From Cyclobacteriaceae bacterium (GTDB lineage: Bacteria > Bacteroidota > Bacteroidia > Cytophagales > Cyclobacteriaceae): a stretch of 9,419 nucleotides of DNA. Below the pieces are notes generated by a model. That model was not told where the DNA came from, ran no database searches, and was given only the letters and a program-made list of their open reading frames with translations. A program made the translations under genes and the position numbers. Positions 1-8,475 of this stretch are shown piece after piece (positions within the stretch are counted from its first letter, which is position 1; each line of letters opens with the position of its first letter). The DNA is taken from positions 1 to 9,419 of the forward strand of contig JANYDR010000370.1 of NCBI GenBank assembly GCA_025363495.1, given 5' to 3'.

Positions 1-1
1 T

Positions 2-1888
2 TTTGAATCGGAAGCATATAACTATTACCGCAAGTGCCTTGCTACCAATCCTGATTATGAAATAGACTTTTATGCGAGGCTTAACATGGCTCAGGTTGCC
101 CGGCTTGACAACTCCCGCAACCGGCGCGCGATCCGTAAACAGTTTGAAAAAATGCTGGCGGATACAAAGAACCAGGAGTTTAGGGATAAAATTTATTTTG
201 AGTTAGGTGAGTTCGAACGAAAGCAGGGTAATGTGCCGGAAGCAATCGAGCAATATAAATTATCAGCGCATGCTGGTAAGAACAAACGAATCCAGGGCAA
301 TGCTTACTTACGTGTTGGTCAACTTTATTTTGATTCACTCAAGCGCTTTTCACTTGCCAAATCTTTTTACGATAGCGCAATTAATTCATTGCCGCCAGAG
401 TTTGAAAATTATGTGGCGATAAAGAAACGTCATGAGGTGTTAGGTGATTTTGTAAAATACGTCGAAACAATTCAATTGCAGGACAGCCTGTTAAGAATGT
501 CGGTGATGGATTCCGCTACTCTCAGAGCAAGCATCGATTCTACCTATGCCGCATTGGAAAAGAAAGATGCCGGTAAGAAAAAGAAACGCAGAAGATCTGA
601 AGGAGCGGGTGGTAGCAATCAGAATAGTAGTTTTTTTCAAACGGAATCCACCAGTACAAATGACTGGTACTTTGGGAATGCCTCCGCGGTCTCCTCCGGA
701 CAAAGCGAATTTCAGCGGATTTGGGGCAATATCACACTTGAGGACAATTGGAGAAGGTCTTCAAAAACTACTGTTTCCTCCGATGCCAGCGCCGCAGCCA
801 GTGAGGCAACCGCAAAGGCTGATCAAAATGCAACGGTTTCTGCCGCAAAGGCTCCAAAAGTAAATCTCGCCGAAGCTGCTGCTAACAAAATATTCTCACA
901 GCTCCCCAAAACTGAAGAGCAAAAAAATAAAGCATTGGCGCAAATCGAGGAGGCTTACTTCAAGCTTGGAGATCTTTACTATTTCCAGTTGGCCGAAAAA
1001 GACAATGCGGAAGATTCATACGAAAAACTGCTGGAGCGATTTCCTAAATCAAAACTTAAACCAGAAGTACTCTACAAGCTATATCTGATACATAAAGAAC
1101 TGGGTGATGAGAGGGCTGAAGTACTTGCTCAAAATCTGAAAGATGAATTTCCTAACTCCACCTATACCAAAATACTTCTAAATCCAAACTACCTGAAAGA
1201 AACCAGCGTTGCTCAGGAAAAACAAAAAATGATTTACAAAGAAGCGTACGTTGAATTTCAACGAAACAATCTGCGCGGTGCTCAGGAAAAAATAAAACTA
1301 GCCAGGGCCGTTGGAGAAACAACTTTTACTCCGCAGCTTGACTTGCTTCAAATTCTTATCACTGGTAAAACTGAAAATGTAACTCAGTACCAATACGAAC
1401 TGGGAGAATTCATAAAAAAATACCCAGATGTTCCGGCACACATATATGCCGAAACATTGTTAGCAAGCTCTAAAACATTCCTTGAAAAAGAAGAAAGATC
1501 AAAAGGCATAAGGTTTGTTGCCTCATTCGATGAACCCCATTACTTCGTGCTGGTTGATCGCTTTCCTGATAATGTAAGCACTGCTGTTGCCACGGCCATC
1601 GAGAAATTTAACGCTGACTTTTACAGAAATAAAAAACTTGAAACCAGTAATCTGATCCTCAATGATCAGTATGCCTTGACCTTTGTAAGCATTCTGGCCA
1701 ACAAAGAAGAAGCCCTTGAATACTTCAACCGCTTTAAAAGCACCATGTCGAATGCTAAACCATTTTCCACCTTAAATTTCCATAACTTTGTAATTACAAA
1801 AGATAATTTCAATATCTTCTACCGAAACAAAGCACTCGATGAGTACCTCAGCTTCTTCGACAGACACTATCAAAAAGAAAATCAATAA
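2..1888 (+). CDS. porW: PorW/SprE-family T9SS lipoprotein with TPR repeats (5' end cut off)
   Basis: Type IX secretion accessory protein. PorW of Porphyromonas and SprE of Flavobacterium are outer-membrane-associated TPR lipoproteins needed for T9SS secretion and gliding. The frame is open to the window edge, so 628 residues are visible and the true start, with the expected lipoprotein signal, lies outside; the first ATG, at 86, is internal. Numbering from that ATG: TPR-like helices at about 33-100; a linker rich in Lys then Ser/Ala at about 158-262; within it a block at 194-224 with WYF, EF, WG and LEDNWRRS, which I recognise as a family signature; more TPR-like helices at about 284-365; and a C-terminal domain (about 485-597) with FVLV, FVITKDNFNIFY and YLSFF, also typical of the family. 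The last 50 bases overlap the downstream PBP start. Family assignment is from remembered motifs, not a search. A generic TPR protein is the alternative, but the signature block argues against it. Confidence 0.87.
   Translation, partial: FESEAYNYYRKCLATNPDYEIDFYARLNMAQVARLDNSRNRRAIRKQFEKMLADTKNQEFRDKIYFELGEFERKQGNVPEAIEQYKLSAHAGKNKRIQGNAYLRVGQLYFDSLKRFSLAKSFYDSAINSLPPEFENYVAIKKRHEVLGDFVKYVETIQLQDSLLRMSVMDSATLRASIDSTYAALEKKDAGKKKKRRRSEGAGGSNQNSSFFQTESTSTNDWYFGNASAVSSGQSEFQRIWGNITLEDNWRRSSKTTVSSDASAAASEATAKADQNATVSAAKAPKVNLAEAAANKIFSQLPKTEEQKNKALAQIEEAYFKLGDLYYFQLAEKDNAEDSYEKLLERFPKSKLKPEVLYKLYLIHKELGDERAEVLAQNLKDEFPNSTYTKILLNPNYLKETSVAQEKQKMIYKEAYVEFQRNNLRGAQEKIKLARAVGETTFTPQLDLLQILITGKTENVTQYQYELGEFIKKYPDVPAHIYAETLLASSKTFLEKEERSKGIRFVASFDEPHYFVLVDRFPDNVSTAVATAIEKFNADFYRNKKLETSNLILNDQYALTFVSILANKEEALEYFNRFKSTMSNAKPFSTLNFHNFVITKDNFNIFYRNKALDEYLSFFDRHYQKENQ
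557..871 (+). other. Low-complexity linker inside PorW/SprE with the conserved WYF...LEDNWRRS block
   Basis: This part of porW encodes a basic run (KKKKRRR near residue 164 from the ATG at 86), a Gly/Ser/Asn stretch, the conserved block at residues 194-224, then an Ala/Ser-rich stretch to about residue 262. The aromatic/acidic/basic block stands between two unstructured-looking segments, so it is probably a short binding element on a flexible tether between the two TPR halves. That role is inference; the composition is seen directly. Confidence 0.6.
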
Positions 1889-4157
1889 TCTGCTGAATAT
1901 GCAGCGGCCATGGTTTCAGAAGGCCATTAGGTATTGCTGGATTCTTTTCCTCTGTTTCATTCTTGGCCTACCATTATATGTGTTTTCCGTCGGCATTGAC
2001 CTTTTCGGGCTTTTTGGAGCTATGCCTAGTCTGGCAGAGGTTGAGAATCCTGAAAACGATCTTTCTTCCGAACTTATTTCTGCAGATGGTGTCTCCCTTG
2101 GACGTTACTTCAGATTTAACAGAAGTCAGGTCAATTTTGATGAGTTATCCCCTGATCTTGTAAATACTCTTGTCATATCAGAAGATCATCGGTTTTATCA
2201 ACATTCAGGATTGGATTTTCCGGCATACCTGCGTGTTGTTTGGGGGCTAATGACATTAAATCCTGCTGGTGGTGGCAGCACGATCACTCAGCAATTGGCA
2301 AAGATTCTATACACCCGAAATCCGGATAAATCGTTGGATGGAACAATAGCTAAGCTGGGCCGTTATCCGCAACGCATAGTTCAAAAAACAAAGGAGTGGA
2401 TCATTTCAGTAAACCTCGAGCGCAACTTCACAAAGGAAGAGATCATCGCTATGTACCTTAATACTGCCGAATTCAGCAGTAATACTTATGGAATAAAAGT
2501 AGCCAGCGAAACCTATTTCAATAAGCCACCGGATTCGCTTGACGTAAGAGAATCAGCTTTGCTTGTAGGAATGCTTCAGAATCCATCATTATTTAATCCA
2601 ATGCGCCATCCTGAAGCGGCCTTTAATAAAAGGAATGAAGTTCTCGCAAAGGTTTATCGCGCCAAATATAAGCTCACAAGCCGTGAGCAATATGATTCTA
2701 TCATTATCACCGATCTCGGCTTGCGCTTCAGAATTCAAAATCAAAATGAGGGGCTTGCAACTTACTTCCGCACTGTCATTACTACCAAGCTCATGAAGAT
2801 CTGCTCTGAACGGGGAATTGATTTGTGGAATTCAGGTTTAAAAATTTATACCACGATCGACAGTCGTCTTCAAAAATATGCCGAACAGGCAGTGGCTGAA
2901 CACATGAAGTTTCTTCAGAAGGAATTCTATAAACAGTGGGATGGCAAAAACCCCTGGGTGGATGATGAGTTTAATGAGATCCCCGGATTCTTGAAACTTC
3001 GAATAAAGCAAACGGATGCTTATAAAAACCTGATAGCAAAATATGGAGATAAGTCTGACTCCGTAAATATTATGCTCAATCTTAAAAAGCCGATGACAAT
3101 TTTCAGTTGGAATGGCGAACGAGATACACTTTTTAGCTCAGTAGATTCACTAGCATATTACAAGCGATTTTTGCAGACCGGTTTGATGTCAATGGATCCT
3201 AATACAGGTCACATCAAGGCATGGGTGGGAGGATTCAATTACAAATACTTCAAATTCGATCATGTGCAACAGGCTAAACGTCAGCCCGGATCGACTTTTA
3301 AGCCTTTCGTTTATGGACTGGCCATGGAATCCGGATATTCTCCTTGTGAAACAAGACTTGACATTTCACCGAGCTTTGAAATACCAGGCGGTGTATGGTA
3401 TCCTCAGAACCATGACAACACCAAAGGATCAGGAGAAAAAATGACTCTTCGTCAGGCAATGGCACAATCGGTTAATACCATCACCGCACAAATGATGAAA
3501 GCCCTTGGGCCTGCAAACGTGGTTGAATTTGCTCATCGCGTTGGAATTGAAAGTGAACTAGATGCAGTTCCGGCATTATGTCTTGGGGTTAGTGATGTAT
3601 CTCTTTACGAAATGGTAGGGGCTTATAGCACTTACGTTAACAATGGTATTCATACAGAGCCCTTTTATATCACTCGTATTGAAGACAAAAATGGAAATGT
3701 GATTGAAAATTTTGTACCTAAAACACGGCAAGCCATCAATGACCAGACGGCTTATAAGATGATATATATGCTGAGGGGTGGCGTAGAAGAAGAAGGTGGT
3801 AGTTCAAGGGGTTTGAGCTATGAGATCAAGAAAGACAACGAAGTTGGTGGAAAAACGGGAACAACTAACAACGCGTCAGATGGCTGGTTCATGGGTGTAA
3901 CCCACAATCTTGTTACGGGTGTTTGGGTAGGTGGAGATGAGCGTGCCATACACTTTCGCTCGTGGGCATTTGGTCAGGGCAGCAAAAGTGCCAGACCTAT
4001 CTGGGACAAATATATGCTTAAGACCTATCAGGATCCTGCCGTGGGTATCACAAAAGGCAAGTTCAAACTACCTGCTTCTGGAGTTGATATCTTTACCGAC
4101 TGTTCTCAATCAGACTCAATTGCGGTTGATTTAAAACCACTGGACATCAATAATTAA
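1839..4157 (+). CDS. mrcA: Class A penicillin-binding protein (PBP1A family): bifunctional peptidoglycan transglycosylase/transpeptidase
   Basis: Polymerises lipid II into glycan strands and cross-links them at the outer face of the inner membrane. At 772 residues it is of usual length and all domains are present. A short cytoplasmic tail precedes one membrane anchor (about 31-52). The GT51 domain (about 75-260) has EDHRFYQHSG with catalytic Glu115, GGGSTITQQLAK (144-155), second catalytic Glu186 in QKTKEW (Gln replaces the common Arg of the RKxxE motif), and KEEIIAMYLN (199-208). The transpeptidase domain (about 448-735) has nucleophile Ser485 in STFK, the SVN triad (544-546) and KTGT (672-675). 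The start at 1839 lies inside porW; an ATG at 1899 (residue 21), just after the porW stop, would leave a 10-residue tail and is equally possible. Neither has a clear ribosome site. It lies between porW and uvrC, probably co-transcribed. The symbol follows PBP1A usage; the exact paralogue is not certain. Confidence 0.94.
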   Translation: MSTSASSTDTIKKKINNLLNMQRPWFQKAIRYCWILFLCFILGLPLYVFSVGIDLFGLFGAMPSLAEVENPENDLSSELISADGVSLGRYFRFNRSQVNFDELSPDLVNTLVISEDHRFYQHSGLDFPAYLRVVWGLMTLNPAGGGSTITQQLAKILYTRNPDKSLDGTIAKLGRYPQRIVQKTKEWIISVNLERNFTKEEIIAMYLNTAEFSSNTYGIKVASETYFNKPPDSLDVRESALLVGMLQNPSLFNPMRHPEAAFNKRNEVLAKVYRAKYKLTSREQYDSIIITDLGLRFRIQNQNEGLATYFRTVITTKLMKICSERGIDLWNSGLKIYTTIDSRLQKYAEQAVAEHMKFLQKEFYKQWDGKNPWVDDEFNEIPGFLKLRIKQTDAYKNLIAKYGDKSDSVNIMLNLKKPMTIFSWNGERDTLFSSVDSLAYYKRFLQTGLMSMDPNTGHIKAWVGGFNYKYFKFDHVQQAKRQPGSTFKPFVYGLAMESGYSPCETRLDISPSFEIPGGVWYPQNHDNTKGSGEKMTLRQAMAQSVNTITAQMMKALGPANVVEFAHRVGIESELDAVPALCLGVSDVSLYEMVGAYSTYVNNGIHTEPFYITRIEDKNGNVIENFVPKTRQAINDQTAYKMIYMLRGGVEEEGGSSRGLSYEIKKDNEVGGKTGTTNNASDGWFMGVTHNLVTGVWVGGDERAIHFRSWAFGQGSKSARPIWDKYMLKTYQDPAVGITKGKFKLPASGVDIFTDCSQSDSIAVDLKPLDINN

Positions 4158-4160
4158 TTC

Positions 4161-5957
4161 ATGACCGATGCACTGAAAGAAAGAGTTGCATCCTTTCCGG
4201 ATTCTCCCGGCATCTATCGGTTTTACGATCGGGATGAGATTCTTATTTATGTTGGTAAGGCCAAGAGTCTGAAAAAGCGCGTCACCAGTTATTTCCTTAA
4301 ACAATCTCAATACAATCGAAAAACTGAAAAATTGGTTTCAGAGATCCGTAAGATCGAGTTCACCCTTGCTAATACGGAGTTTGATGCGCTTTTGCTGGAA
4401 AATAATTTCATCAAGCAAAACCAGCCGAAGTATAATATTCTCTTAAAAGATGATAAGACCTTTCCTTACCTGTGCATTTTAAAAGAGAAATTTCCACGCA
4501 TTATCTATACACGAAAGTACATTCCAAGAAACGGTGAATATTTTGGGCCCTATTCAAGTGTCGTGTCCATGAAAAATGTGCTCGAGCTTGTGCGAAAGCT
4601 GTATTCGATACGCACTTGTAATCTGCTTCTTTCTAAAGAAAACATCGAAAAGAAAAAATTTAAAGTGTGCCTTGAATATCACCTGGGGAATTGCAAAGGA
4701 CCTTGCGAGGGGCTGCAAGAACAGGGGCCTTACTTACAAGAAATAGCTTTGGCAAGAAATATTCTCAAGGGAAATTTAAGTGTGGTTGAGGATTACTTTC
4801 AGGAAAAAATGGAACTAGCCTCCCAGACATTGGAATTTGAAAAGGCCGAATACTTCAAGCACAGGATAGACTTACTTGAAAAATTTCAATCTAAGTCTCT
4901 TGTGGTAAACAGGAAGCTTACCGACATCGATGTTGTTACCATCACTAGTTCACCCACCGATGCTTTTGTTAATTTTCTTCAGATCAAGGAAGGAGCTATT
5001 ATTTTCTCCAAGAATGTAGAGGTAAAAAAGAAAATGGAAGAGTCTGACGAGGAAATTCTCACCATTGTTGCTCAGCAGTTACGCATCGAAACCAATAGTG
5101 AAAACCCTGTCATCTTCAGCAACATTCCCCTTCTTGTGAAGGATGAAACAATTGAAAATGTCGTTCCTCAGATTGGAGACAAGAAAAAATTAATAGACCT
5201 CTCACTAAAGAATGTTCTCTACCTAAAGGCAAAAAAAGAAATATCAAAAGAGGAAGTCAAGATTAAGAACATCGAAGTTCTGAAAGGTCTTCAAAAAGAT
5301 TTGCAGTTAAAAAAACTTCCAAGGATAATTGAATGCTTTGACAACTCTAATCTTGGAGGAACAGATCCTGTGGCATCAATGGTCCGCTTTGTCGATGGCA
5401 AACCAGATAAAAAAGGATATCGCCATTTCAACATTAAAACAGTTGAAGGGCCTGACGATTTTGCCTCAATGAAAGAAATTGTTGGAAGACGGTATCATCG
5501 TTTAATAGAAGAGAATACAGAGCTACCCGATCTTATAATAGTAGACGGCGGGAAGGGGCAATTAAGCAGCGCAGTAGAAGCCCTCAATGAACTTCAATTA
5601 TACGGTCCGATTCCTATAATAGGAATTGCAAAAAGGCTGGAAGAAATATATTATCCAGAAGACCCGCTGCCATTGCACATCAGTAAAAAATCGCAAAGCT
5701 TGCTTCTGATCCAATATATCCGTGACGAAGCACACCGCTTTGCAATCAACTTTCATCGTCAAAAGAGAAGTAACAATACAATTTTCTCTGAACTGGAAAA
5801 CATCCAGGGCATTGGCAAAAAGACCACCGACGTTTTGCTGTCTACATTTAAATCATTCAAAAAAATAAAAGATGCTTCCTTTGAAGAACTTGAAAGAGCT
5901 GTTGGTAAATCAAAAGCCGAAATCGTAAAGTCATGGCAACAAAAAAGGGAGAGTTAA
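4161..5957 (+). CDS. uvrC: UvrABC excinuclease subunit C
   Basis: Makes both incisions around a DNA lesion in nucleotide excision repair, after UvrA and UvrB have located it. The 598 residues are full length. The N-terminal GIY-YIG nuclease (about 12-95) makes the 3' cut: GIY at 17-19, YVG at 30-32, Lys33, Arg40 and Glu80 in ALLLE fit the catalytic set. Cys153, Cys170, Cys178 and Cys182 match the spacing of the iron-sulfur cluster cysteines known in UvrC. A UVR motif for UvrB contact lies at about 202-237. The RNase H-like nuclease for the 5' cut has Asp394 (CFDNSN), Asp462 (VDGGKGQ) and His525 (RDEAHRFA). Helix-hairpin-helix DNA-binding elements lie at about 543-595 (IQGIGKKT). The ATG is three bases after the PBP stop, preceded by A/T-rich DNA, so translation is probably coupled. 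The stop codon overlaps a terminator stem. Nothing is missing. Confidence 0.99.
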   Translation: MTDALKERVASFPDSPGIYRFYDRDEILIYVGKAKSLKKRVTSYFLKQSQYNRKTEKLVSEIRKIEFTLANTEFDALLLENNFIKQNQPKYNILLKDDKTFPYLCILKEKFPRIIYTRKYIPRNGEYFGPYSSVVSMKNVLELVRKLYSIRTCNLLLSKENIEKKKFKVCLEYHLGNCKGPCEGLQEQGPYLQEIALARNILKGNLSVVEDYFQEKMELASQTLEFEKAEYFKHRIDLLEKFQSKSLVVNRKLTDIDVVTITSSPTDAFVNFLQIKEGAIIFSKNVEVKKKMEESDEEILTIVAQQLRIETNSENPVIFSNIPLLVKDETIENVVPQIGDKKKLIDLSLKNVLYLKAKKEISKEEVKIKNIEVLKGLQKDLQLKKLPRIIECFDNSNLGGTDPVASMVRFVDGKPDKKGYRHFNIKTVEGPDDFASMKEIVGRRYHRLIEENTELPDLIIVDGGKGQLSSAVEALNELQLYGPIPIIGIAKRLEEIYYPEDPLPLHISKKSQSLLLIQYIRDEAHRFAINFHRQKRSNNTIFSELENIQGIGKKTTDVLLSTFKSFKKIKDASFEELERAVGKSKAEIVKSWQQKRES

Positions 5958-5974
5958 CAAACTCTCCCTTTTCG
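5941..5974. terminator. Bidirectional intrinsic terminator between uvrC and gldN
   Basis: A perfect 13-bp inverted repeat (5943-5955 with 5960-5972, left arm AAAAGGGAGAGTT) closes on a 4-base loop, AACA. On the plus strand the GC-containing stem is followed by TTTT then CGTT; on the minus strand it is followed by six T. It therefore has terminator form in both directions, slightly better for the gld transcript. It lies between the two convergent stops, and the uvrC stop codon (5955-5957) begins on the last base of the left arm. Visible directly in the sequence; activity is inferred. Confidence 0.92.
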
Positions 5975-5993
5975 TTATATAATTGCACGGATC

Positions 5994-6893
5994 TTAGTAT
6001 TCCCAGAGATTGTGCTCTCTTTCCATCATTTTCATTTCTTCCCATTCCGTCGCCCACACAGCTTCTTTATAAGGTCGTCCGTTGGCTTGATAAGTATCCT
6101 GTATTCGTTCATTATCGGGATTTTCGACTTGATCAATTGTTCCATGGAAAAGTCTCAAGAGAAATGCGTCTGCGTAATTTTTATTTTCAGCAGCATTGTA
6201 ACGATTAAACCATATTGCGTCCTTTGGGTGATTCCTGAATATCTTCTCAAGGTCCTTATACTTAAACCACCCAATGGACTTGAATGTCCCGGTGTTCTGA
6301 TCAAATGCAGAGAATCCCATCGCCAACATATCGTAGTAAAGACGTGACCTTCTTTTATCAAAGATTACATCCTCTTGCAAGGTGATCTTATATATTTCGT
6401 TTGGAAGAAATGAAACAGCTTTCCCGGACGTAGTTTCCTGCCATTCATTTGTAGAGGTAGCTGGATTCTTTCCCTTATTATCTACGAGCGCTTCATAATT
6501 CTTACCATTTGACGACTTTTTATCGCCCTGATAATAATCCGTTGTAGGGTTCCATTCGTCAAAGTTCTCTCCCGCCTGGGATACCATATCCTTATAAAAA
6601 GCCTCTTTTGACTTTTTAGTGGTGAGAGAATCTACTGCGTAGATATCAGCAAGCTCACCTGACCTGACAGCGTTCAGGACAAGTTTGGTTATTTCATTTC
6701 CTGTTGCAAAAAAACCTTTGTTTTGTTTTTCCTTAAGGTCAATAATTCTCCATACCCTGACTCTATACAATTGCTCATACGCAGGAATATTCATAAGTGA
6801 ATTGGGATTCACCTTTCCTTCATCTTCCTGAGCAAAAGACAAGTTGTAAGCTGCGACTAAAGCCAAACCAACTAAAATTCTCTTTGTTATCAT
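5994..6893 (-). CDS. gldN: GldN/PorN: T9SS and gliding motility periplasmic ring protein
   Basis: GldN (PorN) forms, with lipoprotein GldK (PorK), the periplasmic ring under the outer membrane that GldM engages in type IX secretion and gliding. I use the ATG at 6893, giving 299 residues: it opens a clean signal peptide (MITKR, hydrophobic 6-19, likely cleavage after Ala21 in SFA-Q) 10 bases after the gldM stop. An upstream in-frame ATG at 6944 would add 17 unrelated residues and bury the signal inside gldM. Family features include a VWRIIDL motif (47-53), a PNEIYKITLQEDVIFDKRRSRL block (164-185), a GWFKYKDLEKIF segment (208-219) and a charged C-terminal end finishing in NLWEY. There are no cysteines. 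Residues 114-151 form an aromatic module like CBM5/12 chitin-binding domains (listed separately). It is the last gene of the gld block. The family call rests on sequence character plus its place after gldM. Confidence 0.93.
   Translation of the reverse strand: MITKRILVGLALVAAYNLSFAQEDEGKVNPNSLMNIPAYEQLYRVRVWRIIDLKEKQNKGFFATGNEITKLVLNAVRSGELADIYAVDSLTTKKSKEAFYKDMVSQAGENFDEWNPTTDYYQGDKKSSNGKNYEALVDNKGKNPATSTNEWQETTSGKAVSFLPNEIYKITLQEDVIFDKRRSRLYYDMLAMGFSAFDQNTGTFKSIGWFKYKDLEKIFRNHPKDAIWFNRYNAAENKNYADAFLLRLFHGTIDQVENPDNERIQDTYQANGRPYKEAVWATEWEEMKMMEREHNLWEY
6441..6554 (-). other. CBM5/12-like (chitin-binding type 3-like) module inside GldN
   Basis: GldN residues 114-151 read as W, five residues, YYQGD, then NGKNYEALVDN, GKNPATS and a closing W. 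This is the pattern of carbohydrate-binding family 5/12 modules: Trp, then Tyr and Gly-Asp before a short strand, NGK.Y.A, a Gly/Asn-Pro turn and a final Trp. The module replaces the variable segment just before the conserved PNEIYKI block of GldN. Such modules are common in chitinases, adhesins and phage tail proteins. Sugar binding here is inference; the motif is visible. Confidence 0.65.
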
Positions 6894-6903
6894 ATCGTAT
6901 TTT

Positions 6904-8475
6904 TTATTGAACAGGGATACCAATGACCCCTCCAACCACAACAACTACTTCCTCTTCTCCGGTAAATGTTCTACGTGATACTGATTTTATATCAATTACT
7001 ATTCTATCTCCTGGGCGGAACTGTGATCTCCACGCATTCATATCAAGGATCTCAGAAGTAGCATTTATAGTAGCAACACGCTGTGTTCCTCTCGCTAAAA
7101 TCACCTCCATACTTTTGATACGATACTGGGCATCTTTAGGGACTTCTGCCTTAAAGTTTTCGTCAGCATCAGCGTTGATTCTCAAACCTGTAAAGCCAGC
7201 TCCTCTTACACCATTTTTCAAATCAATATCCTTGCCCTGGTTATCTCTTGCAACATAACGTGGCTTTGGAATCGGCTTAACATCAAAATTCTCCGTGCCA
7301 ATTACCGCACCCCCATTAGAAACCGTAACAGAAACTTTTCTTTCCTTAGGAATGATTGTCACTTTTCCAGGCTTGTCACCTTTTTCAATCGAGGCGCCTT
7401 TGGCCGTAAAGCTTGGATTATAGCTTGCAGCCAATGCAGGAACCTCAATGTTAACGAAGTTACCGCAGTTCATATACAAGCTTGGAGCGTTACCATTTGT
7501 AATTCTGATGGTTGGCTTTATAACTTCATATTCAATTTTTCTAATAAGTGGAGGCTTTCCAGCTCCCGGACGAATCTCAGCAGTATATGATTGCTTACCT
7601 TCACCTGAGGCTGCAAACTCAATGTTGGCCATCTTAATGCTTGTTTCAGCATCCGTAGTCACCGCAAGGGCTGCGCCGTTTCGAAACATCTCAGGTGTAA
7701 CACCTGATGCGGCACCTGCCATGAACAGTCTACCAGTGTATTTTGCACCAGCCGCCACAATCGAGGGACCGATTACCATTGGCACGACCTTGTCAAACTT
7801 GATATTTACGGCATCTGCAACTTTAGCAAGTGAGTCCAACGCCATTGTTTCAAATTCCAAAATTTCTGTTTGCATTTGAGTAATCCCAGCAATGGCAGCC
7901 ATTGTAGGTGTTCCTTCAAAAGAAAATTCGATAAAGGATTTGTCTCCATGTTCTACTTCACCTTTTTCATTCTTCAATTCAGCGAAATCAACTGCACGTT
8001 TGTTAAGCTTGGCGAATTTCATTCCTGAAAGAGCTTCGAGCTTATCATGAAAATTCACAAGACTTCCTTCATAAACTTTTGGCAGCTTGGATTCTTCACC
8101 AAGCATTTTCTCTTCAGAGATATTGGTATTCCCAACAAGTTCATCGCCCTTCATCGGCTTACCATCATGCTCTCTGCTAAGAATATCCTTAATAGAGTCC
8201 AGCATAGTAATTGTTTTTGACGAAAGAGCCCGCACCTGCTTCGAAGTTTCAATGGCTTTCACAACTTTCTCTTCCTTACTAGTGGAAGCCAAAATTGCAG
8301 CCGCTTTTCGCTCATTAGTTGCTACATTCTCGTGAATAAGGTCAACTAACGTCGTATTTAAGATGGCAAACTTTTCGAGTACTGCACTACTAACGTTAAG
8401 CGCCAGAAGGGCCGTTAACACCAGGTACATCATACCGATCATTTTTTGCCTTGGGGTTTCTACTCCGCCTGACAT
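6904..8475 (-). CDS. gldM: GldM/PorM: T9SS motor shaft protein
   Basis: GldM (PorM) is the single-pass inner-membrane protein that pairs with GldL to form the proton-driven motor and spans the periplasm to the GldK/GldN ring. The 523 residues fit the family's usual length. The N-terminus has TPRQKMIGMMYLVL with Arg9, the conserved residue at the start of the one membrane helix (about 13-30). A helical region follows (about 32-225), then mostly beta-rich periplasmic domains: about 228-318, 320-402 (ending FDVKPIPKPRYVA) and 405-520. Known GldM/PorM structures have the same order of one helical and three beta domains in a dimer; my boundaries are estimates. One cysteine (Cys338, in NCGN) lies in the third periplasmic domain. 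The ATG at 8475 is 55 bases after the gldL stop; gldN starts 10 bases after this stop, so gldM and gldN are surely co-transcribed. No Shine-Dalgarno is visible. Confidence 0.97.
   Translation of the reverse strand: MSGGVETPRQKMIGMMYLVLTALLALNVSSAVLEKFAILNTTLVDLIHENVATNERKAAAILASTSKEEKVVKAIETSKQVRALSSKTITMLDSIKDILSREHDGKPMKGDELVGNTNISEEKMLGEESKLPKVYEGSLVNFHDKLEALSGMKFAKLNKRAVDFAELKNEKGEVEHGDKSFIEFSFEGTPTMAAIAGITQMQTEILEFETMALDSLAKVADAVNIKFDKVVPMVIGPSIVAAGAKYTGRLFMAGAASGVTPEMFRNGAALAVTTDAETSIKMANIEFAASGEGKQSYTAEIRPGAGKPPLIRKIEYEVIKPTIRITNGNAPSLYMNCGNFVNIEVPALAASYNPSFTAKGASIEKGDKPGKVTIIPKERKVSVTVSNGGAVIGTENFDVKPIPKPRYVARDNQGKDIDLKNGVRGAGFTGLRINADADENFKAEVPKDAQYRIKSMEVILARGTQRVATINATSEILDMNAWRSQFRPGDRIVIDIKSVSRRTFTGEEEVVVVVGGVIGIPVQ

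Noticed and set aside
86..88. ATG at 86 as the start of the first gene
   Set aside because: The frame is open to base 2 with sensible TPR-like residues, and PorW/SprE proteins are longer with a lipoprotein signal, so the gene continues beyond the left edge.
5933..6208. 91-codon plus-strand frame across the uvrC-gldN junction
   Set aside because: It overlaps the uvrC end, reads through the terminator hairpin and is antisense to gldN; composition is arbitrary.
6894..6944. Longer gldN start at 6944 (17 extra residues)
   Set aside because: It would overlap gldM and put non-signal residues before a clear signal peptide that begins at 6893 with MITKR; the later ATG is also 10 bases after the gldM stop, a normal spacing.
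7448..7879. 143-codon open frame on the plus strand inside gldM
   Set aside because: It is antisense to a well-recognised conserved gene, has no recognisable features, and reads as the mirror of gldM codons.
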